A stretch of 64,000 nucleotides of DNA from Eopsaltria australis (GCA_034509425.1 JAVTVJ010000782.1:372001-436000), one strand, 5' to 3'. Positions 47,501 to 59,994 are shown, counted from the stretch's first letter. Numbers and translations are program-made. The notes: generated by a model not told the origin, from the sequence alone.

Positions 47501-50500
47501 TGCCAGTCCAGCACTGGCTGTCTCCCACCCCCGGGTGATCCAACTGGTCCATCAGCAGTAGTGGGAACCTGACTCCAAGCACGTTCCATGGTCCATTCCC
47601 TCTCAACACACCTCCCACAGCAATGGGATGTCTCCATGGTGATCAGCCAGGGCAGGGCTGTGGGCACCTCCTCCCCGTGGAGCCATATCTCCAGAACAAG
47701 GGTCAATATCTGGCCAAGCTTCCTGCACCGTGTGGGAGGGGGTCAGATCCCACCACTCCAAATGGGTGTTGCTGACATATGTTCCCACAGGTGGAAGGAC
47801 AGAGGCCATGGCATCCCTTAGATCTCCTTCCCACCGAGGCAGAGGGGATGGGAATGCCCACTGGCTCCAGCTGGTCACCTCCCCGAGAGCCTCTGTCCTG
47901 TGGGACGGCCCCTGCCTCTTGAAGGTGCTGTCGGGCCCTCGGAGGAAGACCCCGGTCCAGAGGACAAGGTGACTGGGGCTGTCCGGGCTGCAGAGGTGTC
48001 CAGGGAATCCCGACAGGCACCAGTGGCAAGCTGAGCTCCCCATGGATGTGGAGCAGCTCTGCTCCAGGTGTCCTCGGCACACCTGGCACGGAGCAGCCCC
48101 GGGCACCGCACGGGATTTTGGAGATGCCGCCAGGCGCCGGTGACTCACGGACTGAGAACAGGCAGTTCCACGGCACCGGGGAGCCCGGGGAGACAACAAC
48201 AGTCTGAGATTTATTCCGCAAAGCAGCCTGAAAACAAACCCGAGGAATGTTTATTCTTTTTCCTATGTGGCAGGGAAATAAAGCCCGATTGTCTCTCGCC
48301 TGGAAATGCTGGCACCCCCACACACGGCTCCTCCGCGGAGATAGCGGCGCAGCTGGACCCTCCCAGCCCTGAGTCAGGGCTGCCGAGCCGCGGAGTGCGC
48401 AGCAGAGAAGGAGATTTATGGGGTGACTGAATCCCTGGGCCGGAGCCCACTGGGAGAGGTCACAGCGAGCCGCGGGAGCACCTGCGGCAGCCGCGGACAC
48501 CTGGGCTTCCCTTCCGTCCAGCACAGCCCCCGGGCCGCGAGCGATGGACACACACGAGGAGGGAGCCGCACCCCCTCCCCAGAGCTGCTTGTGTCCTCCC
48601 CGTGGGGATGCATTGGTGGCACAGGGACGGCTGCGGGGCCGCTCGTGTTGAGTCACACCTTGCACACCAGCTGTGCTCTCCCTCCACATTCTCCCCCAGA
48701 GCTCCACCCTGCCCTCCCCAGCAGGAGGACCCTCCTGGCTCCAGAAAGGCCAGGCAAGACAACACTTGGGATTACATTGATCAAACAAAACCCAGGCCAG
48801 CCCGGATCCTCTGTAGGAGCAGCCAGCAGTGCAGGAGTCACTGGGTGAGATGTCTGAGACCATGAGGACCAGGACATACCCAGCACTGTGCCCAGTCACC
48901 TCACAGAGAGCACAGAGGCACCCCAAAAACCCAGCTGGTGTCACCCTACACCACACCCCATCTAGATGCTCTCTTGTTCCTCGAATTCTCCACTTCTAAG
49001 AGCTACCCGGGGTGCTGCTTCCAACAGAGCCAGTGCTGAGCCATTCCCCAGGGCTGCTCCCTTTCCTGGGAGCACCAACACCAGCCCTGAGATTGGTGCA
49101 GGTGGGAGGGGTGTGGGGAAGGGGCAAACACCACTGGGAGCAGGGCCCTGGGAAGGGCCCGTGTGGGCAGCACACGGATTAGCTGCTCCTCAGAATTCCA
49201 GCACATCTCATGCAGTCTCAGCAGGCCCAGGCAGGGAAAGCAAGGGATGGGCTCCCCCGAAGGAGGAACTGGAGCCCCTAAAAGTGGATGGCAGGAAGGT
49301 GGAGTCACAAAGCTCCCAGGTGAGGGGACAAAGGACTGTGAGCTCCCCAGCAGCCTTAGGATTTCCACGGGTGGACAGGGATGAAGGGGGCACAGTGGAC
49401 AGTGCCACCCCTTGCCCCCACTGCAGCCACCCCCAGCTCATATTTTCCACATGTCTGGCAGGGACCCTGCTCTTTGATCCCACCTTGCAAGTTTTTCCGG
49501 CTTTGACCTCAGTCCCACTGCAGAACACACAGCCTCTGCAGGCTTGGGAGACCTGGAGCCCATCCCGTTCCCTGCCCTGTCTCACAGGGCCCAGCCCTTT
49601 TTCAAATCAAGAATGTTTATTTAAAGTTTTTTTTTTTTTTAATGAAACAAAAACCCCCTCACATACAGTTAGGGAAGCCCTGAGACAACAAACAGACATG
49701 AGTGTGATACTGAGCTTCAAAAGGGCAGGAAGAACCAGTCTGTGCCTCATAAAATAATGAGTGAGTATTAGGAAAAGATCCCTAAATACCACAGATAAAA
49801 AAAAGCAAAAGCATCTGGCACAGACCATTTGCTAAGAACATCTCTTGCCTGAGAAACTTAATTGTTTTGTCAGGAAGAATTACTGGAAGAGGCCAATTAG
49901 AGCTGGATTTCGGTTCAGTGCCTGGCCTGATGGCCCCAAAGATTAGCACCCACACGCATCTCAGTGTCCTGAGCAGTGTCACACCAGCCCTGGCCCAGCA
50001 TGTGCAGCGATGCCTGGGAGCTGCCAGGGGCACAGGGATGTGTCCTGCTTTGTGTGACCACCAGCCATCCTAGGAGAGGGTCAGGGTCTGTTCCTAAACC
50101 CCAGGCACACTGGGACCAGAGGGGCTGGGCTGCTGTTGAACAGGGAGATGTGAGAGCAGCAAAGCCTTTGAATCCTGGGATCCCAAGGCTGGTCCATGGG
50201 GAACATCCTCTGAAGGGTCTGAGAAACCAAGCTGAGGGAATTGACCCTGAGATCAGGAGAGGAAAGTGAGGGAAGAGGAGTCTTCACCATGATGGGACAT
50301 CCCTGGGGCACCAGGCACTGTGTCTGGGATTAGCCTGGCACGACCTGCTCTGGCACCCGGGAGAGGATGTGCAGCTCCATCAGCTCCATGAGTCAGGGCC
50401 ATCCTGGTGCCAGGTCAGGTGCCAGAGCCAGACCAGGGTCACGTCCTAGGGAAATGTCCCAGCTTTAACCAGAGCCTGCAGTGAACAGCTCAGAGCTCAG

Positions 50501-50654
50501 CAGGGAGCTCAAGTTCCCAGGGCAGACCCACTCTGCATCTTCTCCCATCCATTTCTGCAAACCTCCTTCATGATTCGGACCTTCTTTTACAGCCCTGCTT
50601 GGTGCCATGTCTCAGAGCCTTCAGCCCCTCAGGGACTGTCACAAGCATTGCTGT
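44587..50654. other. Gene-free stretch with a CpG-dense patch and one long orphan ORF
   Basis: No recognised exon. An AT-rich island at about 46,210-46,420 stands out. CpG is dense at about 48,090-48,540 (ggcgccggtgactcacgg, gagccgcgggagcacc and similar). The minus strand carries a 417-codon open frame at 47,703-48,956 without recognisable domains (see findings). A T13 run lies near 49,628. Confidence 0.45.
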
Positions 50655-50812
50655 GCACAATCAGAAAATTCCAGAGTGCCTGAGGTGGGAGAGGCCCTGT
50701 GTGGAGGGGTCTGGGCCAGCCCTCTCCCCCCAGCACAGCAGGTCTGAGTTGATGGTGTTGCTTGGGGCCAGGCAAGTTCTGAACCTGTCCAAGAGCAAAG
50801 CCCCACCCACTT
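50655..50812 (-). mobile_element. Probable old CR1 fragment, antisense
   Basis: The order of blocks (cctgaggtgggagaggccc, a 'gtctgggccagccctctcccccc' segment, gcaagttctgaacctgtcc) resembles the inverted 3' UTR of older CR1 subfamilies, but substitutions are many and no terminal repeat remains. Confidence 0.45.
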
Positions 50813-52972
50813 CTTCATTCCCATGTTTTGTGACCATCACGGGGGGAAAAAATTCCATCAGGACAACTTCAGGCATTGCCTGTGCTGCAAGCCAGAGCTG
50901 TCACCTGTGGTCCTGCTGCAGCCCGAGGTGAAACAGAGCAGCCTCCAGGGGCTCTTCCCTGCTGGGCCCCAGCTCCTCCTCACCCCACAGTCCTGCTCAT
51001 GCCCCAGCCAGTGTCCTGTGTCCTGCTGAGGGGACAGTGGCTGCTGGGGCACTCAGGTTCAGCACTGCAGGTGCTTCCCAGGAACCTTTGCCCTGCAGGG
51101 CTTGGGCCAAGGGAAGTGCAGAGGTCAGCGAGGGCAGCAGGGGAAGTGGGGCAGGGCAGAGGCAGGGAAAGCTTTGGAACAGCCCCACAGGAGACATGCA
51201 TTCACTCACAGGGACCCCAAGCATGAGTGAAACCAGACCCTGGGGGAGAGATAACAGCACAATTACAGCCAAACTGGAATTCAGACCGTGGCTTGCCTGC
51301 TCTGCTGGGGGAAAAAAATATTTAAAAATAACAAAATATCTACCATAGGCACCAGCTCCTGCCTGCTGGACACAGCCCTGGAGAGCTGGTCCATGGCAGG
51401 AGCGAGGGGCATGGGCTTGTGCCTACAATTGGGTGGGGCTGGTGGCACTCTGGGTGCTTTTGTAGGGTCCTTATGGCACTGCCAGCCTGGGGTGGATGCC
51501 ACAGACTGGGGATCCCACACATCCCAGCATGTCCCAGAACAGCTTGGAACAGGATGAGATTTTATTGCAGCCATGGAGCCCTGGCAAGATGCATCCCTGA
51601 TGTTCCCAGCTCTGGCCACGGGAGGGGACCTGAGGCAGTTCCCTCTCTCGGGTTGCATCCAGTAAGTGCAGAAATCCCTGCACGAACAGGAGGCTGAAGG
51701 CCCAGCCAGGAGGGAGCAGGACACCAAGCCTGTGTCACCAGGAGCTGGCAGGATGGGATCTGGAGGCACATGGAGAAACACCCTGTCCCACATGCCCCCC
51801 TCAGCCTCAAAGCACTCCGAGACACAGCCCTGCCTCGAGCCCATCTTGGCCTTCCCACAGGATATCAGGGCATGAGGAAAGCACTGCTCCCACCAGCTCA
51901 AAACACCAGCAATCCCAGCGGCCATCAGGTCCCCAGTGCTCGCCCTTGTCCCCACTGCCGTGTCCATTCCCCGCCAATGTCAGCCACACTCGCTGAGGAC
52001 ACCTGAGGACAAGCCCAGGGATGGCAAATCTCCCCAGTGCCCGTGGTCCCAGAGGAGGAGCAGAGCAGCTGCTGGGCTGGGCTGCCCTGCCCTGAGCTGC
52101 ACATCCCAGGGGGTTCAGGCTCTCAGGACACGCTCTGTGCCATACAGACAAGTCCTGCAGCCCCAGCCCAGGCAGCAGAGGTGCTGAGCAATGGCCAGCC
52201 TGGCACAGCCTGGCACAGTCTGGCACCTCTGCACTGGGCAGCACCCACCACACCAGTCTGGGAACAGGGCAGCAGGGGCTGCCAATGTGGGATTAGGGAG
52301 TGTAATCCTGGGATGTTGGACCCTCGGCACTCTCATCACAAGATTGAAAACATAAGAGTCCCTGGGAAATGGACTCTGCCGGCAGCACTGGTGGGAGCTG
52401 CCCCTCTCTGTCAAGGTCAGGGCAGCTCCAGGGGACACCGGTGGCCCCAGACAGCCCCAGTGCCTCCCTCCAAGCTGTGCAGGAGCACAGCATCCCAGGA
52501 TGTGCCTGCCAGGAGCAGGAATGCACGCCATAAATCACTCATGCTGTGATGGGGGCTGGCCCCAGGCCACGTCTATGGCAGCCCCTCGAGCTCCTCTTGC
52601 CAAAGGGAACAGGCAGGGCACGGGCTGCTGGCGGCGCTGCCACCACACGCAATCTGTCTGCAATGCTGCAGCCTGGATTGATATCAAACAGGGCCAAAGG
52701 TTGAATGATTTCATTTTTTCATTTTTTTCTTGCAGTACAGCAGGAAATAGCTGGGATAGTTACATACCTGGCAAGATGGCCAAGGAGCCGGGGGCCAAGA
52801 AACACAGAGGATCTGGCATGGCCTGGAGCATCTGTGCTGCACACAGAGCCTGCAGGCACCTGGGGCTTGGGGTCTGCACACCTGGCCAGAGAGTGGGAGG
52901 TCACAGAAAGGAGCCCCACACTGGCCAAGGCTTCAGGAACCAGTGGAGAGTGACCAGCATGACCTGGGTGGC
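50813..52972. other. Gene-free single-copy stretch
   Basis: A strong polypyrimidine tract plus AG (acceptor-like) ends at 52,735, but no matching exon or donor with coding potential follows. An 11-bp repeat (cctggcacagt) occurs three times at about 52,198-52,228. Nothing else was recognised. Confidence 0.45.
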
Positions 52973-53335
52973 TTAGAACCACAGAACGATGGAATGGGTT
53001 CCATCCAGTGCCACCCCTGCCATGGGCAGGGACACCTTCCACTGTCCCAGGCTGCTCCAAGCCCCAGTGTCCAGCCTGGCCTTGGGCACTGCCAGGGATC
53101 CAGGGGCAGCCACAGCAAATCTGGGCACCTTGTGCCAGGGCCTCCCCACCCTCCCAGGAAACAATTCCTTCCTAATATCCCATCCATCCCTCCCCTCTGG
53201 CAGTGGAAGCCATTCCCTGGGTCCTGGCATAGAAATATTCTCTGGCACTGGAACTTTGTGCCATCTTGGCCCCCAAATCCTTGTCCTACCAGCAGAGCAA
53301 TTGTCCTTCCCTTGCTGAGGCTGATCAGACCAGGT
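52973..53335 (-). mobile_element. CR1 LINE fragment, antisense
   Basis: Inverted CR1: gaaccacagaacgatggaat, then 'catgggcagggacaccttcc', 'ctggccttgggcactgccag', 'attccttcctaatatcccat', ending near 'ttcccttgctgaggctgatc'. Its 5'-truncated end abuts the CTGATC array that follows. Confidence 0.9.
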
Positions 53336-53340
53336 TCCTC

Positions 53341-53442
53341 CTGATCCTGATCCTGATCCTGATCCTGATCCTGATCCTGATCCTGATCCTGATCCTGACC
53401 CTGATCCTGGTCCTAGTCCTGATCCTGATCCTAATCCTGCTC
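53341..53442 (+). repeat. CTGATC hexanucleotide array, 17 units
   Basis: Nine perfect CTGATC units (53,341-53,394) followed by eight units with point changes (ctgacc, ctggtc, ctagtc, ctaatc, ctgctc). It reads LILILI in one frame; not coding. Confidence 0.96.
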
Positions 53443-54879
53443 TCCAGCCTCTGTGGGTCTCCTCCAGCCCCTGCTCTCCACCAGGGCCAGCCTGAGAGTT
53501 TCCTCTTGTGGCATCTCCCTTAATGAGGTGGGTTGTGGGGTGTCTTTTTTAAAAACATCATTTCTTCAACAAGTCAGGCTCACTTTGAGTTGGTCCTTCA
53601 AGGCTTCTCACATGGCTGTGAATTCAAGGGTGTTGAGGATTTTGGGAACCACACCTGCACACACATTATAACAGTTCCAGGAAAGTTGTGGTCTTCTGAA
53701 ACAGCATCAAACCCCTTCCTGCAGTCAAGGGTCCTTCCCAGTGCCTTTCCAAGTGCTGGAGGAGGAGGTTCCCTGCCTTGCCCTGTGCTGAGGGGGGGCA
53801 GCGCCCAAGGCCCCCCTGCACTTCACCCCAACAGCAGAAACACAGCACCCACACAGGGTGACACAACCTTAAATGCTTTCCCAGCTTACAGCAGTTTTCA
53901 TGGACCTCCTGAGCCAGAGCTGAGCCTTTGGCTGTGATAATCCCTGGGGGATTTTGCTTCCATGAACTCGAGCTGAACCCACCCTTTGAACATACGTGAG
54001 CTCCCAGTTTAATTGTTACTTGAGATAATCCACAGATGAGATTTCTTCAGCCAGTGTTCAAAGTGCCGTAAGACAAAAGCCCATCATCAGGCTTTTGGAA
54101 ATACGGGATTTACCCAAGATGCCTGTGCCTCCAGCGCAGCCCAAGCTGAGCTCAGCCCTGTGGGAGGACGTTACCTGCACTCCCCACTCAGTGTAGAAAA
54201 GGAAGGTGACCAAGCAGCCACCCCAGACCCAGCCTGGGGTCACACATCCCCAGAACCACAGGGACCACCATGGGTCACCAGGACCACCAGGAGTGATGTT
54301 CTCCTTCCCTTTGGACCTGGGAAATCCATCAGCCATCCCCAGCAGGCCGTGCTGCCTCTGCCCTTGCACCCCTGTTACCCTGTCTCAGATGATTTAAAGT
54401 CGTTTCCGCTGTCTGGGCTCCTCCTCCTTGTTCTCGAGATCATTCCCAAGATTTCCATTTTGTCAGATTCCTGGCCTCTCCCTGAACTTGCTCCTTAGAT
54501 CAGTTTCTGCAGGAGCGGGTGGCTCCCGCAGGATCCTCCCTCCCGCATGCTTCCCAGGAGCTGTGACAGCAGCTCCCAGCCCTTTGCTCCTTTTCCAGGG
54601 CTCTCATTGCACACCCTCCTCCAGCTGCAACTGGGAGTTCAGGGTGACCAACCACTAGCCTGCCTAACCCGGTCATTTGGATCAGCCTAGGCTGGAGAGC
54701 ACTCAGAGGAGCAGCTCCAGCCAGGAAATCCAAAGATGCAATCCTCCAGCAAAGCCCTCCAGAGCTGAAATCTCGGCACAGGGAGGGCAAGACTCGACAG
54801 CCAGGAGCAATTGGTTGACATCATTTCAACAACAAGCAAAGATGTCATTGAGCTCTAGGATGGATGAACTCAGGGGCGG
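53443..54879. other. Gene-free single-copy stretch
   Basis: No exon or mobile element was recognised. Confidence 0.5.
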
Positions 54880-54937
54880 GGAATGACTTGGGCTTTAAGG
54901 TCCCTTCCAACCCAAACCTTCCTAGGATTCTAGGAAC
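54880..54937 (+). mobile_element. CR1 LINE 3' end, very short
   Basis: Only the last 60 bp are present: 'gggctttaaggtcccttcca' followed by acccaaaccttcctaggattctagg, a decayed terminal repeat. Confidence 0.8.
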
Positions 54938-56942
54938 TCTCAGTCCATGGTCATCATCACCCACTGACACCTTCCCACTCCACTGCTCTCGCTCCAAACC
55001 ACTTGTGTAACTTCTCTGCTTGCTTTCCCTGGATGTGTGACATGGTCCAAATCTGGTGATTCGGCTCCAGTTGGAATTGGCAAAGCTCAGCTCAGGTTCA
55101 GCTCAGCTCAAGAAAGCAATAATGGTTTGAGCTCTTTGGCTCCACTCCCACAGGGACCCCCCGCTCAAATCCTCATTTGGGCAGGATGGGCAGGGGATGG
55201 AGCAGCACAGGGATTCTCCACCCCTCCTGCCAGTGGGCTCACAGCAGAGCTGGGATTCAGGGATGTCCTTGAGAAAGGAAAGACTGGGCTCCAGGAAATT
55301 CTGCAAGAGCCTGGGAATAAAATAAATAACAGCAATTGGACACAGCAGCCCATCATCCTGCCTGAATAACCATAGAGTGGGGAGTTGGTGGAGGAAGTTA
55401 CAAACTGCTTTTTAGGATTCAGACACTCAAACACCACCTCACCCCTAGTGCAGACAGAGCTGAGGTGGCTTGACCTCACCAAAGGTCCAGAAGTGCTTTA
55501 GGATCATTCAGATGAACTTCAACAGGTCCAGTCTGCCCTGGGATCACTGGGATCACTTGGAGAGCAGCCAGCCTTCCTGAGAGCACTGAGTCATCTTTTA
55601 CAAGTCACAAGAAATCCTTTGTTTATTTATAGACACTAATCCACTCATTAATTCCTGCTCCAGTGAAAGTTTGCACCTTATCACTGAGCTGGCCTTATTG
55701 GCTTCAACTTCCACCTCCTGGATCTCACCCAGCCTGTCCCTTGTTCCTTCCAGGAGGTGGCAGCCACTTCCCAAGATGCAGGGACGAAACGAGGGAGTTC
55801 AGGGGAGGAGATCAGAGCTGGGCTGAGTCTCACGGGAGTACTCTGGGTAGCCAGGCTGGTGGCAGGGCAGGTGGTAGGGGGAATTTGGGGACATGGTCGG
55901 GTGGGCTTGCACTGAGCCTGGGAGTTGTGGTGCAGCCACACCTGGGATCTCAGGAGTGGCAGGGATGTGACCAGTGAGTCACGCGTTGTCCCAGGGTGGG
56001 AACAGGGAGCTCCTGGGGTGGACTTGAGGACACTGAATCATAAGGGTGCTGTTCCAGAAAGGACTCTGTGTCATGAGGGTGCTGTTCCATTAAGGATGAT
56101 GAGTTCCAGGTGCTGTCCCAGGAGGGACAGAGTCACGGGGCTGAGGTGTGCCAAGGTGTCAGTGATGTCACGGCACTGCCTGTGGGAACTGGGAATGGGA
56201 ACAGGGAGGCGGCACCGAGGGAACTCACCTGGCTGCGGGAAGGGCTGTGAGGAACAGGAAATGGGGCCGGGAGGTGATGGGGTGTGACAGAGACACAGGG
56301 GATGTGTGGTGGGTGGGACCTGAGGTCTCTGGGTGTGTTGGATATGGTCAGGGTGGGAAATCCCCAGTCAAGGGAAAGGAGCAGGTGAAATGGGGACAAG
56401 GGGGAAGGGGGACGAGGAGTGAGGTCCATGAGCTGGGGGTGTGGATGTGGTTTGGGGGGCTGCTCAGAGGTGAGGAAGAGGCTGAGCTCAGATGAGAACT
56501 GCAGCCAGAGCACACCCTGTGAATGGAGCCACTGGCATTTGGGACAGGGACAGGGAGAAATTGAAATGTCACCAGTGTGGGAGCACCGTGCCCCTGTGCC
56601 GTGCTGGCATGGGACTGCAGTGTCCCGGGGGCAGAGGGGATGTGGAAGCTCTGTGCACCGGGGGCACAAAGGGAGGGTGGAGTCCCTGCACTGGGGGTTC
56701 AGGGAAAAGGAGAACCAAGGATCAGGGATGCCAGAGGGATGGAAGCACCACGCACTGGGGCTGCAGGAGGGATGGGATGCAGGTGACACACGTGCAGAGG
56801 CTGGGACTGATGCAGGAGCACAATGGCCAGGCAATGTTCTCAACATGGCAGGGACGCCGTGCTGCTGCTGGCCCCGGGCACCGGCCATGGCCACAGTCAC
56901 CCTGCAGGGTGACAGCCACAGCCACAGTCAGGGAATCCTTTC
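54938..56942. other. Gene-free single-copy stretch
   Basis: No exon was recognised. The + strand from about 55,980 to 56,800 is G-rich, with many short gggacagg-like runs. The 255-codon antisense frame over it is proline- and serine-rich with no domain. Confidence 0.45.
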
Positions 56943-57019
56943 CCTCCCTGTGCATCGTGCTGGGTCTCAGGGTTGTTTCTTGCTCTGAGCAAAACACAAA
57001 CTTCCCGTAGATTGTACAC
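56943..57019 (+). repeat. 77-bp duplicated element, copy A
   Basis: Runs from cctccctgtgcatcgtgctg to gtagattgtacac. It aligns end to end with copy B (59,995-60,071): 67 of 77 positions are identical without net length change. Copy A has fewer CpGs. Origin unknown: it could be the conserved part of an interspersed repeat or an LTR end. Confidence 0.8.
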
Positions 57020-57468
57020 GTAAATCATACACAGCCGGGCTCCGCCGCGCTGCCCCGCTCTGATCTCGCCCGGCCCCGCTGATTTACAGCTCAGCCCCTC
57101 CTCGTTACCTGGCCCGGGGCCGTGCGGGCCTTGGGGACCAGGGCAGGAGGTTTGGTGCCAGCAGCCGCGGGCACCATCAATCACAGCAGCGCCGAGGTTT
57201 ACAGGCTCAGAAGTCGGGCGGGAGCCCCGTGATCCAGGTGAGATTGTGCGGCTGAGGGGGCTTCAGGGGGCAAAATCCACAGTCCTTGGACACCAGAGGG
57301 ATGGGCGTTAGGGGAGAAGGGGACAGATTCCAGTCACGTTTGGATGCTGGGAAAGGAAAATGCTCTGTCCTCTAAGGATGCTAGTGCAGAGCAATCCCAC
57401 CCAGGGTGTGTGAAACCCCACCAGCCACCCCGGCCCTGTCCTGCTGCCTGTCACATCCTCGACCACAG
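57020..57468. other. CpG-dense patch and flank
   Basis: From about 57,030 to 57,235 CpGs are frequent (gccgggctccgccgcgctg, ctgatctcgcccggccc), directly following copy A of the duplicated element. It is a candidate small CpG island. No exon was seen. Confidence 0.45.
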
Positions 57469-57712
57469 AAAGATCTCAGAATCGTTAAGACTGGAAAAGC
57501 CCTTCAAGGTCATCGAGTCCAACCAATCCTCCAGCACTGCCAAGGCCACTAAACCACGTCCCCAAGTGCCACATCCAAATATCTGTTAAGCCCCTCTGGG
57601 GATGGGGACTCCAGTACTGTCCTGGGCAACCTCTGCTGGGCCCTGACCACCTTTTTTGTGAAGAAATTTTTCCTAATATCCAACCTGAACCTCCCTCCTG
57701 CCTCTGTCTCCT
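57469..57712 (-). mobile_element. CR1 LINE fragment, antisense
   Basis: Inverted CR1: cagaaagatctcagaatcg, then 'aaaagcccttcaaggtcatc', 'ccagcactgccaaggccact', 'cgtccccaagtgccacatcc' and 'tttcctaatatccaacctga'. It is of the same subfamily as the older copy at 28,737 and shows the uninterrupted form of that copy's junction. Confidence 0.93.
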
Positions 57713-59339
57713 CATGGGGACTCTCCAGATCCCACCTACCTGTCACCCCACAGGGTTTTCCTTCCCTGCTCTGCCCAATTCTGCACCCAGTAGAGCATTC
57801 CACCTCCACTTTGTGTGGCTCGAGTGCCCCACGGGATGGTTGTCCATGCTTTCCCAGCTCAGGAAATGCAGCAGAGAGATCAGGGGACCATGAAGGGCCC
57901 TTTTCCAGAGCTGGGAATGTCTTGGGTGGCCCTGAGGACAGTCCCTGGTGCAGAGAGGCTCCTGCACCACCAAGAATCTGTAGCAGGGACAGATGCATAG
58001 GGATGCAGCCCATGACCCTGACAGCCCCCAGTGACAGTCCTGTGGTTGTCCCCAAAGTCCTCTGAGCCAGAAGCTGCCAAGTCCATGGTTGTCCCCTTTT
58101 AAGCATCTGTCCCCTTGCCCCAGGGACATCCACACCACAGCTGGACCCAGAGGCTGTGTGGGCCATCCAAAAAGTCTCTGAGGCACACAAGGCCATGGGA
58201 CCATTGTGTCACTCCAGCCGTATGAAGAAGCTTAGGGACACTCCAGAAGCATTGGGATATCCAGGGGGACAGCATGAGTCCCACCCCAAGGGCCAAGGAT
58301 GCGCCAGGGCTGCCCTGCACAGGCCCTGGGCCACCTGCCCATGGTTCCAAGGCCACCACCAAGGGTCCAGGAAGGCTGAGAGGGGGGGAACCTGCAGGCA
58401 GATTTGGTGCCAAATGACATTGCCCACCCTGGAGATGCCTGACCCAAACCCAGCACAGACTTTGACTTTCCCAACCCCTGTCCCTGTTCAGGGGCAGATT
58501 TGAAGGTGAGGGACCCACCTAAGCCACCCTTCCAGCCCTGCAGCAGCTTCTTGGGGAGAGAGGGCAGGTGAGGTCCTAGAAGAGATCTGTGGACTCAGGG
58601 AGCTCAGCCCCTGCCATGCCCCCTGTCCCCCCAGGTCCCTTTGAGGGGTGGTGGGGACACTCCAGCAGGGCAGCTGAGCAGAGCTCCAGGGTCCCAGCAA
58701 CCCATCAGGGCACAGAGAGACCCCTGTCCGCAAGCAGGGGACAAGGACAGCACCCCAAGGAACTGCACCATCGGAGCAGGATGTCCTGTGACCCACTGGG
58801 AGCCCGCCAGTGCCTGGCCACGTGTCAGGGCAAAGTCCAGCCTCACAGCGGCACTGGCCATGGGACGCTCCAACCTGCCACAACCTGCTGCCACCTCTGT
58901 GCCCCGCCCTCAGCGGGGACAGCCCAGCAGCAGCAGGTCCGGTGCAGACCCCGGCTGGGTCCCAGCCAGCCCAGGGCTGGGGTGGTGGCACAGGGTGCAG
59001 ATGTTTGCACAGCTGTGCCGGGACAGAGCCAGCCAGCCCCGGGAAGGGGATGTTTGGAAAAGCACCAGCGAATTTGGGGCTGGATCCGTGCGGGTCAAGG
59101 CTGCGGAAGGCAAGGCCCGGTGGCCCCTGGGGCCAGCAGAGCGGAGGGCAGGGCGTGCTGGCAGTGTATCCTGGCCCTGGTTTGTAAAGCAAGGTTTCAT
59201 TCGTGGTGGGAACCATGGCGAGGCTCTGACAGCCCTTGCTGGAGGCCACAGCCCTGCCGGGCACGCCAAGCACGAGGGACAGGATTGGGCCCACGCTGGT
59301 GGCAGCAGAGGGGACAAAATGCCCATGAACAGTGGCAGG
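57713..59339. other. Gene-free GC-rich stretch with overlapping long frames
   Basis: Between 58,488 and 59,752 two + frames (387 and 362 codons) and one minus frame (298 codons) overlap. They cannot all be real. None shows a domain, conserved start context or splice pattern I can recognise, and all have the A/G/P/R-rich composition of GC-rich non-coding DNA. Confidence 0.45.
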
Positions 59340-59720
59340 AACTGTCACAAGGCTGTGGTCCCCTGGACGCCGCCCGGGAGCCATGCCGGTGTCCTCGGGT
59401 GGGCGAGACGGTCCCTGCTGTCACAGGCCGAGCCCTCGCCGCCCCCAGCCCCGCACTGTCCTCTGCCGCCCCACCAGCGATTCTCCGAGGGCGTCCCCGG
59501 GCGTGGCTCCGCGGCCCTGCGGGGCTGGGCTCTGTCCCGCGGGCGGAGGGCTCCCTCTCCAGGGCCCCGGCCGGCACTGCCCGGCCTGGCCTGGGCTGTC
59601 CCCACGGGTCCCGGCGGGCAGGGCCCGAGGGAGGGACGGGCAGGGAAGCAGGAGGACACGGGGACCACAGAGGAGGTGACGAGGCCACCAACGCGCCCTC
59701 GGGGCACCGCATTTTCTTCT
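59340..59720. promoter_or_regulatory. CpG-dense segment (candidate CpG island)
   Basis: CpG-rich sequence (gacgccgcccgggagcc, gcgattctccgagggcgtcc, gtcccgcgggcggagg) lying 1.4 kb upstream of the METTL27 promoter island. It could be a separate promoter or enhancer island. No transcript structure is visible. Confidence 0.45.
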
Positions 59721-59721
59721 C

Positions 59722-59752
59722 GTCACTAATTAGTGAATCCGTCACTAATTAG
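59722..59752 (+). promoter_or_regulatory. Direct repeat of GTCACTAATTAG, 19 bp apart
   Basis: GTCACTAATTAG occurs at 59,722-59,733 and 59,741-59,752. The first copy continues into TGA, making a TCACTAATTAGTGA palindrome. TAATTA is a canonical homeodomain binding core. The AT-rich pair sits immediately after a CpG-dense segment. A regulatory role is inference. Confidence 0.4.
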
Positions 59753-59994
59753 CGGCTGGATTCGTCTGTTTAGGAAACAGCCAGAGGCGATGGACACAGC
59801 TGTGGTTTGTCCCAGAGCTTGTCCCTCGTCCTCGCTGCGACACCAAAGGGACACCAAAGGTTTAACGGTGGTCCCGCAGTGACCTCTCAGGGAGAGCCCT
59901 TCGAGCGAAAACGGAGCAGTACAGGGAACGGTACAAATGTCCGGCACCTGGATCGGCATTCCAGAGAACCCTGCTCCGCAGGTGACATCCCGCC
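59753..59994. other. Gene-free spacer
   Basis: Single-copy sequence between the TAATTAG pair and copy B of the 77-bp element; nothing recognised. Confidence 0.5.

Noticed and set aside
52700..52953. Strong polypyrimidine-AG acceptor at 52,735 with an 82-codon frame after it
   Set aside because: No donor, no homologous peptide and no partner exon seen. Such tracts occur by chance in 60 kb.
58488..59752. Three overlapping long open frames (387 and 362 codons +, 298 codons -)
   Set aside because: They overlap in GC- and CpG-rich DNA and cannot all be real. None has a recognisable domain, and their composition is that expected of stop-poor GC-rich sequence.
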